64,000 nt of DNA from positions 62,001 through 126,000 of the forward strand of contig CAJUFY010000004.1 in assembly GCA_910586245.1 (NCBI GenBank), given 5' to 3'. The notes below the pieces were generated by a model that saw only the letters and a program-made list of their open reading frames with translations, was not told the DNA's origin and made no database searches. Origin of the DNA: an uncultured Christensenella sp. (GTDB taxonomy: Bacteria > Bacillota > Clostridia > Christensenellales > Borkfalkiaceae). The translations under genes and the position numbers were made by a program. Within the stretch, counting starts at the first letter, position 1; the number at the start of each line of letters is the position of its first letter. Positions 34,699-42,238 of this stretch are shown in pieces.

Positions 34699-35384
34699 TA
34701 TTCAGCCTCCTTTGCGGGTTCCGCCGATTCCGCAGGCGCTTCGAGCGGCGCGCTGGCGTCAACGCGCAACAGCTGCGATTTCTTTTTGCGGAAGGTTTTT
34801 TCTACTTTGTCGGTAATGAATACGAAGAGGGCGATGCAGATTCCGTACACGAAGAACGCGCCTGCCGAGTTCGAGAAGAAACCGATCGAAAATTCCCAAA
34901 GCTTAAGCCCGAAGAAGCTTCCTGCTCCCAGCAATTCACGGATGATTCCCATAACGGTAAGTGCAAACGTAAATCCGAGTCCGGAAGCAACGCCGTCGAG
35001 CGCACTGTCAAGAACGGGTTGTTTGCTTGCAAACGCTTCCGCTCTGCCCAGAATCAAACAGTTTACCACGATCAACGGCAGGAACACGCCCATCGATTCA
35101 TACAGATCGGGAATAAACTTGTCGAGTGCCATACGGAGTATGGTAACGAGCGTCGCGATAATGACCACAAACGCGGGGATGCGCACGGTAGCGGGAATCA
35201 CTTTTCTGAGCAAAGAAATCAATACGTTGCTCAAAAGCAAAACGATCGTTACCGAAAGTCCCATACCGAGTCCGTTGATCGCGCTGGAAGACATACCGAG
35301 CGCCGCGCAAGTGCCGAGTACGAGTTTGAACGACGCGTTGTTGGTAATCAAACCGTCGTAAGTTATTTTACCGTATTTGTTCAT
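34698..35384 (-). CDS. rnfE: Rnf complex membrane subunit RnfE
   Basis: 228 residues with six helices and the RnfE/NqrD pattern (LVLGTCAALGMSSSAINGLGMG, VNCLILGRAEAFA). A charged, Ala/Pro/Glu-rich tail of about 35 residues (after TDKVEKTFRKKKSQ) extends into the cytoplasm. The start overlaps the rnfG stop by 4 bp. Confidence 0.96.
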   Translation of the reverse strand: MNKYGKITYDGLITNNASFKLVLGTCAALGMSSSAINGLGMGLSVTIVLLLSNVLISLLRKVIPATVRIPAFVVIIATLVTILRMALDKFIPDLYESMGVFLPLIVVNCLILGRAEAFASKQPVLDSALDGVASGLGFTFALTVMGIIRELLGAGSFFGLKLWEFSIGFFSNSAGAFFVYGICIALFVFITDKVEKTFRKKKSQLLRVDASAPLEAPAESAEPAKEAE

Positions 35385-36850
35385 GCCTGAGTACCTCCTT
35401 TTGCAAGATAGGAGTTGTAATTTTCAAGAGCGAAGACCGCCGCGCGAATGATGGTAGACGCGGAATACGTTGCGCCGGTATAGGGCAGTTCGACATTCGG
35501 ATAAAGACCGTTGTCTTTCAGAATATCGGAAGTGGTATTCCCTTTTTCGTTCAAAAGCCCTTCGAGCGCCGCAAGATCTTTTCCGACAAAGAAGGAACCG
35601 CCCGAGAGGGAAGGAACGACCATAGAAGGATCGTAGTCGACCACGTAATCGCCTTCGAGGGAGTAAGATTCGATCTTACCTTCTTTTACGGTAATATTGA
35701 CCGTTATAACGGGAGCAATGGCGTTTGCTTTCATCTTCAACGCGTACGTTACGGTTGCGTCGTCTACGGAAACGGAGGGCGCTTCTTTGAGCCATTCGTC
35801 GTGGACGACGGGGTACAACGCCGTTGCATAATTTTCAAGAGCGAAGACCGCCGCGCGAATGATGGTAGACGCGGAATACGTTGCGCCGGTATAGGGCAGT
35901 TCGACATTCGGATAAAGACCGTTGTCTTTCAGAATATCGGAAGTGGTATTCCCTTTTTCGTTCAAAAGCCCTTCGAGCGCCGCAAGATCTTTTCCGACAA
36001 AGAAGGAACCGCCCGAGAGGGAAGGAACGACCATAGAAGGATCGTAGTCGACCACGTAATCGCCTTCGAGGGAGTAAGATTCGATCTTACCTTCTTTTAC
36101 GGTAATATTGACCGTTATAACGGGAGCAATGGCGTTCGCTTTCATCTTCAACGCATAAGTTACCGTCTTTTCCGCAGCATTCGGAACAATTTCGCTTTCG
36201 TCTAATTTGATCCAGTTCTGATGCTTATACAGATCGGGTTCCGTTGAAACGCCTACGATCGTTTGTTTGAAATAAGTGACCGCGGTGTTTACGGCTGCCG
36301 TGAGTGCGGTGAACGTGAACGGTGCGGAAGCGCCCGTTTTTACGACGTCGATTCCGTCGCCGAAAAGTTTTCCTGCAATCAGGTCTGCGTTGTGTTCGGC
36401 AAATTGTTTGTAATCTTTTTCGGTGAATCTTCCGATGTAAGACTGCTTGTCGTTGGATTCGTAAACGACTTTGCCGATTCCGTTCCATTTCAGATTATTG
36501 CCTTTTTTCGAGCCGGTGCAATCGAAGATTGTCCATACGGTGATCGATCCGTTTGCATAGGCGTTGTTGCCGGTGGACTGAATCAGATAATTTCCGTCGC
36601 TCATTAAATAAGCTTGATTCACGGTATGACCGTCCAAAGTGACTTTTTCGTCTTGCGGGCCGAGAATGATGTCTTCGTATTTGGTATCGTCTCCGTAAAT
36701 CTTTTTCAGGGAACGCTCAAGCCGTTCTTTTTCCGAAACGAACAGAAGATCGTTGAAGATCGCAAGCAGCGCGCCCGCAATGATCACGATGGAGAGGAGC
36801 ACCGCAAGACTTTTAAACGCCGTACTTTTGAAGAACTGTTTTACCGTCAT
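35381..36850 (-). CDS. rnfG: Rnf complex flavoprotein RnfG, enlarged, with three FMN-binding motifs
   Basis: 489 residues, against about 190-220 in typical RnfG. One N-terminal membrane helix (13-33) is followed by an extracytoplasmic region with three flavinylation-type motifs: TGASAPFT (172-179), TGATYSAS (321-328) and TGATYSAS (458-465). Motifs 2 and 3 lie in an exact tandem duplication (137-residue period). ApbE-type transferases attach FMN to the Thr of such S/T-G-A-T motifs, but no apbE is in the window. RnfG relays electrons between membrane subunits. Motif 1 is the most diverged and may be inactive. Overlaps rnfD by 4 bp. Confidence 0.9.
   Translation of the reverse strand: MTVKQFFKSTAFKSLAVLLSIVIIAGALLAIFNDLLFVSEKERLERSLKKIYGDDTKYEDIILGPQDEKVTLDGHTVNQAYLMSDGNYLIQSTGNNAYANGSITVWTIFDCTGSKKGNNLKWNGIGKVVYESNDKQSYIGRFTEKDYKQFAEHNADLIAGKLFGDGIDVVKTGASAPFTFTALTAAVNTAVTYFKQTIVGVSTEPDLYKHQNWIKLDESEIVPNAAEKTVTYALKMKANAIAPVITVNITVKEGKIESYSLEGDYVVDYDPSMVVPSLSGGSFFVGKDLAALEGLLNEKGNTTSDILKDNGLYPNVELPYTGATYSASTIIRAAVFALENYATALYPVVHDEWLKEAPSVSVDDATVTYALKMKANAIAPVITVNITVKEGKIESYSLEGDYVVDYDPSMVVPSLSGGSFFVGKDLAALEGLLNEKGNTTSDILKDNGLYPNVELPYTGATYSASTIIRAAVFALENYNSYLAKGGTQA
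35418..35725 (-). repeat. 308-bp direct repeat, copy A (within rnfG)
   Basis: By eye identical, base for base, to 35829-36136, at an offset of 411 bp. Similarity continues for about 30 bp beyond 35725 with a few differences. It encodes the third FMN-binding unit. Confidence 0.93.
35829..36136 (-). repeat. 308-bp direct repeat, copy B (within rnfG)
   Basis: Partner of 35418-35725. It encodes the second FMN-binding unit. The units are separated by about 103 bp that encode a short unique linker and the start of the next unit. Confidence 0.93.
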
Positions 36851-37881
36851 ACTTTCTCCTCCTTTGCGGGTTTCTGCTTCTTTTCTTTTTTCTGCCGTAC
36901 GTGTCCGAAGGGAACGACTTTAAACAGCAGATCGAGCAGGAATACCACGAAGTTCATTAACAGAATCACGAAAGAAACCACTTCCACGCCCGTCGCCTTT
37001 CTGAGCCCTGCCGTCAGCAAGCCGAGTACGACGAAGTACACGATATTGCCCCAGAAGGATTTCGGCGAAGTCACGTAGTCGGTTGCCATGAAGATGGCGC
37101 CGAGGAAGAGACCGCCGGAAAGAACGGAGGGAAGGAAGGCGTTGAAGTCGAATCCTTCGAGCGCGACCGCAAACAGACCGGTAACCGCTATATAGATGAG
37201 GGGCAGGTACCATTTGATCACGCCGCGCACGCACAGATAAATTCCGCCCACGAGCAGCGCCAGTTTGCAGATTTCGCCCATCGCCGTCGTCGCCAACCCC
37301 GTGCCGAGGAACAGATCGAGCGGGCTGATGCTTTCGTTGCCCTGCAGAATGTTTCCGCCGAGTTGCGTTGCGCCGGTTTGCAGTTCTTCCCCGCCGCCGA
37401 TGATAGGGGCGAAGTTACAAACGCTTGCCGCCGTCATCAAAGCAAAGGAAATGAATAAAAAGATTCTGCCTGCCAGCGCAGGGTTCACGATGTTTTTGCC
37501 CGTGCCGCCGAAGAGCATTTTTACGACTGCGATCGCAAAGATGCTGCCCAGAATCGGCATATACCAACCGTTGATATTCGCGGGAATGCAAAGCGCGAGC
37601 AACAGACCCGTTACGAGCGTCGTGAAGTCGAACTGACGGAAGAATTTCAAGCAGGTTTCTTTCGGGTTCGCCCAGATTTTGTGCTGAACGATATAGTATA
37701 CGAATTCGGTGAGGAATGCGGAAGCCATCGCAATGGCAATGATCACCGCCGCCTGCCAGCCGAAATATACGATGCTTGCAGCCGCCGCGGGTACGAGCGC
37801 GATGAGCACGTCGAGCATAATATGCTTCGTAGTGCGCTTCGTTTTTACGTGCGGGGTTTGGGAAATCAAAAGTTTGCTCAC
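36847..37881 (-). CDS. rnfD: Rnf complex membrane flavoprotein RnfD
   Basis: 344 residues with about nine helices. The covalent FMN site is TGAT in GEELQTGATQLGG (near residue 180). GGTGKNIVNPALAGR is the NqrB/RnfD family motif. The C-terminal tail is Lys-rich. It couples electron flow to Na+ or H+ translocation. The start overlaps the rnfC stop by 4 bp. Confidence 0.96.
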   Translation of the reverse strand: MSKLLISQTPHVKTKRTTKHIMLDVLIALVPAAAASIVYFGWQAAVIIAIAMASAFLTEFVYYIVQHKIWANPKETCLKFFRQFDFTTLVTGLLLALCIPANINGWYMPILGSIFAIAVVKMLFGGTGKNIVNPALAGRIFLFISFALMTAASVCNFAPIIGGGEELQTGATQLGGNILQGNESISPLDLFLGTGLATTAMGEICKLALLVGGIYLCVRGVIKWYLPLIYIAVTGLFAVALEGFDFNAFLPSVLSGGLFLGAIFMATDYVTSPKSFWGNIVYFVVLGLLTAGLRKATGVEVVSFVILLMNFVVFLLDLLFKVVPFGHVRQKKEKKQKPAKEEKV

Positions 37882-39167
37882 GATTTTTTCCTCCCGAGTT
37901 CGGCTTTCGTCGTTTTAATCGCCTGTGCCAGAGGACGGCGTGCAGGGCAGATGTATCCGCATGCGCCGCAACCGATGCAGGCAAGCGCGCCGCCGTACCG
38001 ATTCGCGTTTTCGTATTCGCCCGCCGCTGCGTAAAATTCGATCTGCATCGGCATGAGCTTCATCGGGCATACCGAAGCGCACTTGCCGCAGTTGATGCAG
38101 GGGGTGGGCTCGTCGTCGTTCGTTTCTTTTGCGGTTAAAAACAGGAATCCGGACGTCGTTTTGGTCACGTTGGTTTCGGTGCCCGTGAGCGCGGTGCCCG
38201 TCATCGGGCCGCCCGCCACGTACTTCACCGCCGTTTCCTTAATCCCGCAAGCCGAAATCAGCGCGCCGAGCGGAGTTCCCACCGCGCAAAGCAGATTCTT
38301 CGGGGTTTCCACGCCGCCGCCCGAAACGGTGACGACGCGCTCGATGAGCGGTTTGCCCAGTTCTACGGCTTCGCACACGGCGTAGGCGGTGGCAACGTTC
38401 TGAACCACGACGCCCGCGTCTGCGGGAAGTTTGCCGAGGGGAACTTTGCGCCCCGTGCAGCAGTAGATCAGGTGTTTTTCAGAGCCCATCGGATACTGCT
38501 TTTTCAATGCGACGACGCTCAAATCCGTTTCCTCGAAGAGGGCGATCGCTTCGGGTTTGTTCTTTTCGATTCCGATGATCACCTGCTTCACGCCCAGCGC
38601 TTCGGCAAGATAGAACGCGCCGCGCACGATTTTATCGCGCTGCTCGCGCATCAGCCTGTCGTCGCAGGTCAGGTAGGGTTCGCACTCCGCGCCGTTTAAA
38701 ACGAGCGTATCCACCGCCGTGGCGGGGTGCATTTTCACGTGCGTGGGGAAACCCGCGCCGCCCATACCTACGATGCCCGCTTCTTCGATGCGGTTTGCGA
38801 TCGCTTCGCCCGTAGGGCTTTCGAGCGGCGGCATAAAATCCTCCGCCTGTTCTTCGCCGCGCGTAATCACGACGTGAACGCATTTGCCGCCGCGTCCGTC
38901 GGGGCGTTCGGCAACTTCTTTCACGACGCCCGAGATGCTCGCGTGAACGTTGGCGGAAATTTTCCCCGCCGATTTTCCCACGAGCTGGCCGCGCTTCACG
39001 GCTTGTCCCGCTTCCACGACGGGAAGCGCGGGCGCGCCGATGTGCTGGCTCATCGGAATTGCGACTTCGTCCGCCGTAACCGGCTTGATCGGGCAATTTT
39101 CCGAGAGCTCTTTTCTGCCGCGGATATGCACGCCGCGGAAGAAAAGCTTTCCGTTTTTCGCTTTCAA
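37878..39167 (-). CDS. rnfC: Rnf complex subunit RnfC
   Basis: 429 residues. The start is TTG at 39167, 7 nt after GGAGG, and it overlaps the upstream gene by 4 bp. It has an N-terminal barrel (HIGAPALPVVEAGQAVKRGQ), an NADH/FMN Rossmann-like part with GMGGAGFPTHVK, an SLBB region (VTVSGGGVETPKN) and two 4Fe-4S clusters (CINCGKCASVCP, CIGCGACGYICP). This is the NAD+-reducing peripheral subunit. Gene order C-D-G-E-A-B is the usual clostridial one. Confidence 0.96.
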   Translation of the reverse strand: MKAKNGKLFFRGVHIRGRKELSENCPIKPVTADEVAIPMSQHIGAPALPVVEAGQAVKRGQLVGKSAGKISANVHASISGVVKEVAERPDGRGGKCVHVVITRGEEQAEDFMPPLESPTGEAIANRIEEAGIVGMGGAGFPTHVKMHPATAVDTLVLNGAECEPYLTCDDRLMREQRDKIVRGAFYLAEALGVKQVIIGIEKNKPEAIALFEETDLSVVALKKQYPMGSEKHLIYCCTGRKVPLGKLPADAGVVVQNVATAYAVCEAVELGKPLIERVVTVSGGGVETPKNLLCAVGTPLGALISACGIKETAVKYVAGGPMTGTALTGTETNVTKTTSGFLFLTAKETNDDEPTPCINCGKCASVCPMKLMPMQIEFYAAAGEYENANRYGGALACIGCGACGYICPARRPLAQAIKTTKAELGRKKS

Positions 39168-39730
39168 GATGATTCCTCCGTTTTATTTTTTTGCGTTATA
39201 CGCCCCCCGATCTTTTTGAAGACGGAAAGGGGGATCGCTTTTACCGTAAAGATGACCGTAAGTCCCACGACGATGCCCGCGCCTGCGCCGAGCAGACACA
39301 GATAGGGCGAATAAGATACGAGCAGCAGCGTCTGCGTAAGCGCGCAGTACACGAACAACTGCACGATATTATGCACGGTTGCCGAAATTACGCTCACGCA
39401 CAACAGACTGACGTGCGGAAAGAGCAACAGCAGCAGACGCGAAATGCAGGTGCTGATTACGCCCGCGGTAAGGCTGTACAGCAACAGGGACAAATTGCCC
39501 GCAAAAATACTGCCGAGTACCGTACGCGCGACGACCACGAGCAACGCTTCGGGCAGCCCGTACACGACGAGGGCGAACAGGGAAAATACGTTAGAAAGGC
39601 CGAGCTTCGCGCCCGGCAGCAACGGCGAGGGCAACAATGCTTCGATCATGAATGCGATCAGCCCGAATCCCGTTAAAAGAGCGAGAACGGCAATCTTTTT
39701 CGCACCGTATTTTTCACCGCGTTTTTCCAT
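39164..39730 (-). CDS. Gx transporter family / heptaprenyl diphosphate synthase component I-like membrane protein
   Basis: 188 residues from the ATG at 39730, with about five helices and the family pattern LPGAKLGLSNVFSLFAL. Such genes often sit beside rnf or polyprenyl synthase genes in Clostridia. Biochemical function is not settled, though a substrate-binding (S-component-like) fold is plausible. It overlaps rnfC by 4 bp and so heads the rnf operon. There is no ribosome site. The -10 box ends 7 nt before this ATG, so it is probably translated from a leaderless mRNA. Confidence 0.75.
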   Translation of the reverse strand: MEKRGEKYGAKKIAVLALLTGFGLIAFMIEALLPSPLLPGAKLGLSNVFSLFALVVYGLPEALLVVVARTVLGSIFAGNLSLLLYSLTAGVISTCISRLLLLLFPHVSLLCVSVISATVHNIVQLFVYCALTQTLLLVSYSPYLCLLGAGAGIVVGLTVIFTVKAIPLSVFKKIGGRITQKNKTEESS

Positions 39731-39737
39731 AAATTTC

Positions 39738-39766
39738 ATTATAGACGCATTTGCATAAAAAATCAA
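39738..39766 (-). promoter_or_regulatory. Promoter of the Gx/rnf operon, predicted leaderless
   Basis: On the minus strand TTGATT (39766-39761), 17-bp spacer, TATAAT (39743-39738), then 7 nt to the ATG at 39730. Confidence 0.75.
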
Positions 39767-39812
39767 CCGTTTCCGTCGATTTTAAAGGTGAATTATTCTA
39801 AAAGGTGAAAGC

Positions 39813-39841
39813 TTGACAGATTCCGCGCCTTGTGTTATACT
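39813..39841 (+). promoter_or_regulatory. Upstream promoter P1 of the acidic-protein gene
   Basis: TTGACA, 17-bp spacer, TATACT, about 105 nt before the gene at 39946. Two AAAGGTGAA direct repeats (near 39784 and 39801) lie just upstream and might be regulator sites. Confidence 0.7.
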
Positions 39842-39891
39842 GATTTCATCGAGCCGTTTTGCATAAAAAAATGCGAATTTCGGCGGAATGC

Positions 39892-39920
39892 TTGTATTTT
39901 TCCGAAAATCAGAGTATAAT
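39892..39920 (+). promoter_or_regulatory. Proximal promoter P2 of the acidic-protein gene
   Basis: TTGTAT, 17-bp spacer, TATAAT, 25 nt before the ATG at 39946. Confidence 0.65.
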
Positions 39921-39945
39921 AATTTTATCTTACGGAAGGTGGACT

Positions 39946-40497
39946 ATGACGGCGCAGGAATTGGAATTGTTTTTGGTGAGCGAAAAAGAGAAAGCGGAAC
40001 GCGTTCTGGGGTTTGATCTGTGCAAACGGTACGCGCGCTGCCTGTTCTGTTCGAAGGCGGACGGAACGCCTTGCGCAAGCGCGCACGAACGGCTTGCTAT
40101 CGCCCGCGAAACGGAGGGAATGCGCATTCCCGAAACGTTGTTGCCCGAACCGAAGCTTCCCTGCGGCGAAAGCACGCTGCCCGAGCGCCCGCTCTATTTC
40201 GAAAAGGCGTCCGATCCGGAACAGACGGACGCGGCGCAAGCGGAAGAAGGGCAAGTTGCGGAAGAAAGGGAGGAAGAGCCCGCCGAACGGCAGGACGAAA
40301 TGCTCGAAACGGTCGCGCATATTCTTTCCGAATTCAAAATGGACGATCTTTCCGACGAGCGGGAAGAGGAGTTAAAAAAGATTTCTGAAATGATGGAAGA
40401 GCCCAAGGAGCTTCCCAGCCTGCTTTTGCGCACGCAGAAGGTGGAGGGCGACGTGCCTTTGCTCAAATTAAAGAGAAAAGTTCGCGAATCCGATTAA
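39946..40497 (+). CDS. Acidic Cys-containing protein of unknown function
   Basis: 183 residues. GGAAGGTGG precedes the ATG. Not recognised. The N-terminal third carries DLCKRYARCLFCSKADGTPC, four cysteines that could bind a metal. Residues about 85-150 are highly acidic (AEEGQVAEEREEEPAERQDE) and probably disordered or coiled. A Lys-rich end follows. There are no membrane helices. Tandem promoters drive it. Confidence 0.75.
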   Translation: MTAQELELFLVSEKEKAERVLGFDLCKRYARCLFCSKADGTPCASAHERLAIARETEGMRIPETLLPEPKLPCGESTLPERPLYFEKASDPEQTDAAQAEEGQVAEEREEEPAERQDEMLETVAHILSEFKMDDLSDEREEELKKISEMMEEPKELPSLLLRTQKVEGDVPLLKLKRKVRESD

Positions 40498-40568
40498 ACT
40501 TCGTTTCGATCGGGTAAATATAATTACAGAATCTATTTTTTCAGACGGGAGGAAGTTTTTTTCGTTTT

Positions 40569-41630
40569 ATGGACGGCGCACACATAGGTATCTTGATAGC
40601 GCTCATTATCTGTATCGTCTTGTCGGGTTTTTTCAGCGCGACGGAGACGGCGTACACAAGTTTCAGCACGGTCAGAATGCGCGGTTACGCGCAAAAAAAA
40701 CGCTCGGCGCGCGTTGCGCTCAAACTGAGCGAGGACTATAACAAAGTCTTAACGACGCTGCTGATCGGGAATAATATCGTGAACATCGCGGCGGCAACTC
40801 TTTCCACCGTGCTTTTTACTGCCTTTTTCGGCGGTGAACTCGGGCCTACGCTCTCCACGGTAATTCTCACCGTCGTGATCGTAATTTTCAGCGAAATCAC
40901 GCCGAAGACGCTGGCGCGCGAAGCGCCTGAAACGTTCGCCCGTTTCATGGCGTATCCTCTGCTGATATGCACGTGGCTGTTCTTGCCCCTCAATTTTATT
41001 TTCGGCGTCTGGAAAAAGTTGATCTTCCTTGTCTTCGGATTCAATAAAAAGAAACCGAAGTTCACCGAAAAAGAGTTTAAAATGCTCGTGTCCGACGTAC
41101 GCGAGGACGGCGTGCTCGACGAAACGGAACACGATCTCATTACGAAAACGCTGCGTTACGGCGATTTGCACGTCGGTTCGTGCATGATTCCGCTCGATCG
41201 CGTAGTGATGGTGGAGCGGCGGGAAGATTCGCATACCGTGTTTAAAATTTTCCGCGAAACCAACTTTTCCCGCGTGCCCGTGTATAAGGGCACCAGACAG
41301 AACATCATCGGCGTGCTGTATCGTGCCGATTTCTACGAGAATCTGCTTGCGGGGCGGCGGGATTTCCTCAACCTGATCCGGCCTTTGTCCTATACGATGC
41401 CCGACGTGAAAGTCGCCGATCTGATGAAGCGGATGCAGACGAGCCGCGAACACATGATGATCGTCGGCGCGGAGGGGAACGCTTTGGGGCTGATTACCCG
41501 CGAGGACATGATCGAAGAATTGCTCGGCGACATAGACGACAAATACGATCTTACGCCCGTAACGGCGCCGCTCAATCCGTTTATTCCGGAGCCCGAAGAG
41601 CCGGAAGACGTCGATGAAACGGAAGAATAA
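40569..41630 (+). CDS. CNNM/HlyC-type membrane protein (DUF21 plus CBS pair)
   Basis: 353 residues. The N-terminal DUF21 domain (about 1-165) has four helices (LSGFFSATETAYTS, LTTLLIGNNIVNIAAATLST, FSEITPKTLARE). A CBS pair (about 190-330) follows, with MIPLDRVVMVERRE and LITREDMIEELLGDI. The small C-terminal CorC_HlyC domain of many relatives is missing and is replaced by a Pro/Glu tail. Family members are linked to Mg2+/Na+ or Co2+ export. A GGGAGGA lies a rather long 15 nt before the ATG. Confidence 0.88.
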   Translation: MDGAHIGILIALIICIVLSGFFSATETAYTSFSTVRMRGYAQKKRSARVALKLSEDYNKVLTTLLIGNNIVNIAAATLSTVLFTAFFGGELGPTLSTVILTVVIVIFSEITPKTLAREAPETFARFMAYPLLICTWLFLPLNFIFGVWKKLIFLVFGFNKKKPKFTEKEFKMLVSDVREDGVLDETEHDLITKTLRYGDLHVGSCMIPLDRVVMVERREDSHTVFKIFRETNFSRVPVYKGTRQNIIGVLYRADFYENLLAGRRDFLNLIRPLSYTMPDVKVADLMKRMQTSREHMMIVGAEGNALGLITREDMIEELLGDIDDKYDLTPVTAPLNPFIPEPEEPEDVDETEE

Positions 41631-41688
41631 AAGTTTTATGAAAATTGTGATGTTAAGGTGAATTTACAAAGTAAAGCGGTTTCGTTTG

Positions 41689-41718
41689 TTGACAATCGTG
41701 CCGCTTTTTGTATATAAT
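41689..41718 (+). promoter_or_regulatory. Promoter of marR-ABC operon with possible operators
   Basis: TTGACA, 18-bp spacer, TATAAT. Two small palindromes flank it: TTTAC-AAA-GTAAA (41663-41675) upstream, and TTGTT-N8-AACAA (41724-41741) just downstream. Either could be the site where the MarR protein represses its own operon. Confidence 0.65.
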
Positions 41719-41762
41719 TTAAATTGTTCAGCGCATAACAAAAAATACGAAAGAGGTGCGGT

Positions 41763-42221
41763 ATGGAAATTAACGAGTATCTTGTGCAGTTTATGCAAAT
41801 CGTGCGGGAAATCGAAGGGCTGGAACTGTTCGAAAGTTCGGCAAAACTTTCGAAGACGGAATTCCGCATGCTCCGCGAAATCATTCTGGAAGGGGAGAAG
41901 GATCACAGCATCATCTCTTCCGAACTTGCGCGCCGTTTGGGCGTGACCCGTTCGGCGGTTTCGCAGATCGTGAACAAAATGGAACAGAACGGCATCGTAA
42001 AACGCGTCGCTTCGCCCGTGGATAAGAAAATCGCTTATATCCGGCTTTCCGAACAGTCCCGCGAAGTGTTCGAAGAACAATGCTTGCGGGCGAACGAATT
42101 TTTTGCACGGGTCGTCGAACGGTACGGCAAAGAGCAGATGGACGCGTTCATGACCTCCTGCCGCGAACTTTCTAAAATATTCAAACAGGTACAGAACGTT
42201 CAGGGCGAACATGCGGACTGA
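41763..42221 (+). CDS. MarR-family transcriptional regulator
   Basis: 152 residues with a winged helix-turn-helix (SSELARRLGVTRSAVSQIVNKMEQNGIVKRVASPVDKKIAYIRLS in family position, residues about 55-100) flanked by dimerisation helices. AAAGAGGTG precedes the ATG. It lies 17 bp ahead of an ABC exporter gene, so it probably represses that operon until a ligand such as an antimicrobial binds. Confidence 0.93.
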   Translation: MEINEYLVQFMQIVREIEGLELFESSAKLSKTEFRMLREIILEGEKDHSIISSELARRLGVTRSAVSQIVNKMEQNGIVKRVASPVDKKIAYIRLSEQSREVFEEQCLRANEFFARVVERYGKEQMDAFMTSCRELSKIFKQVQNVQGEHAD

Positions 42222-42238
42222 ACGGAGAGGAGAATACA

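Noticed and set aside
36138..36850. RnfG as a frameshifted fusion of two genes
   Set aside because: The frame is continuous, with one signal/membrane segment and in-frame repeat units. The excess length is explained by domain duplication.
39859..39945. In-frame N-terminal extension of the acidic protein from ATG 39859
   Set aside because: It reads through promoter P2, while ATG 39946 has a strong GGAAGGTGG.
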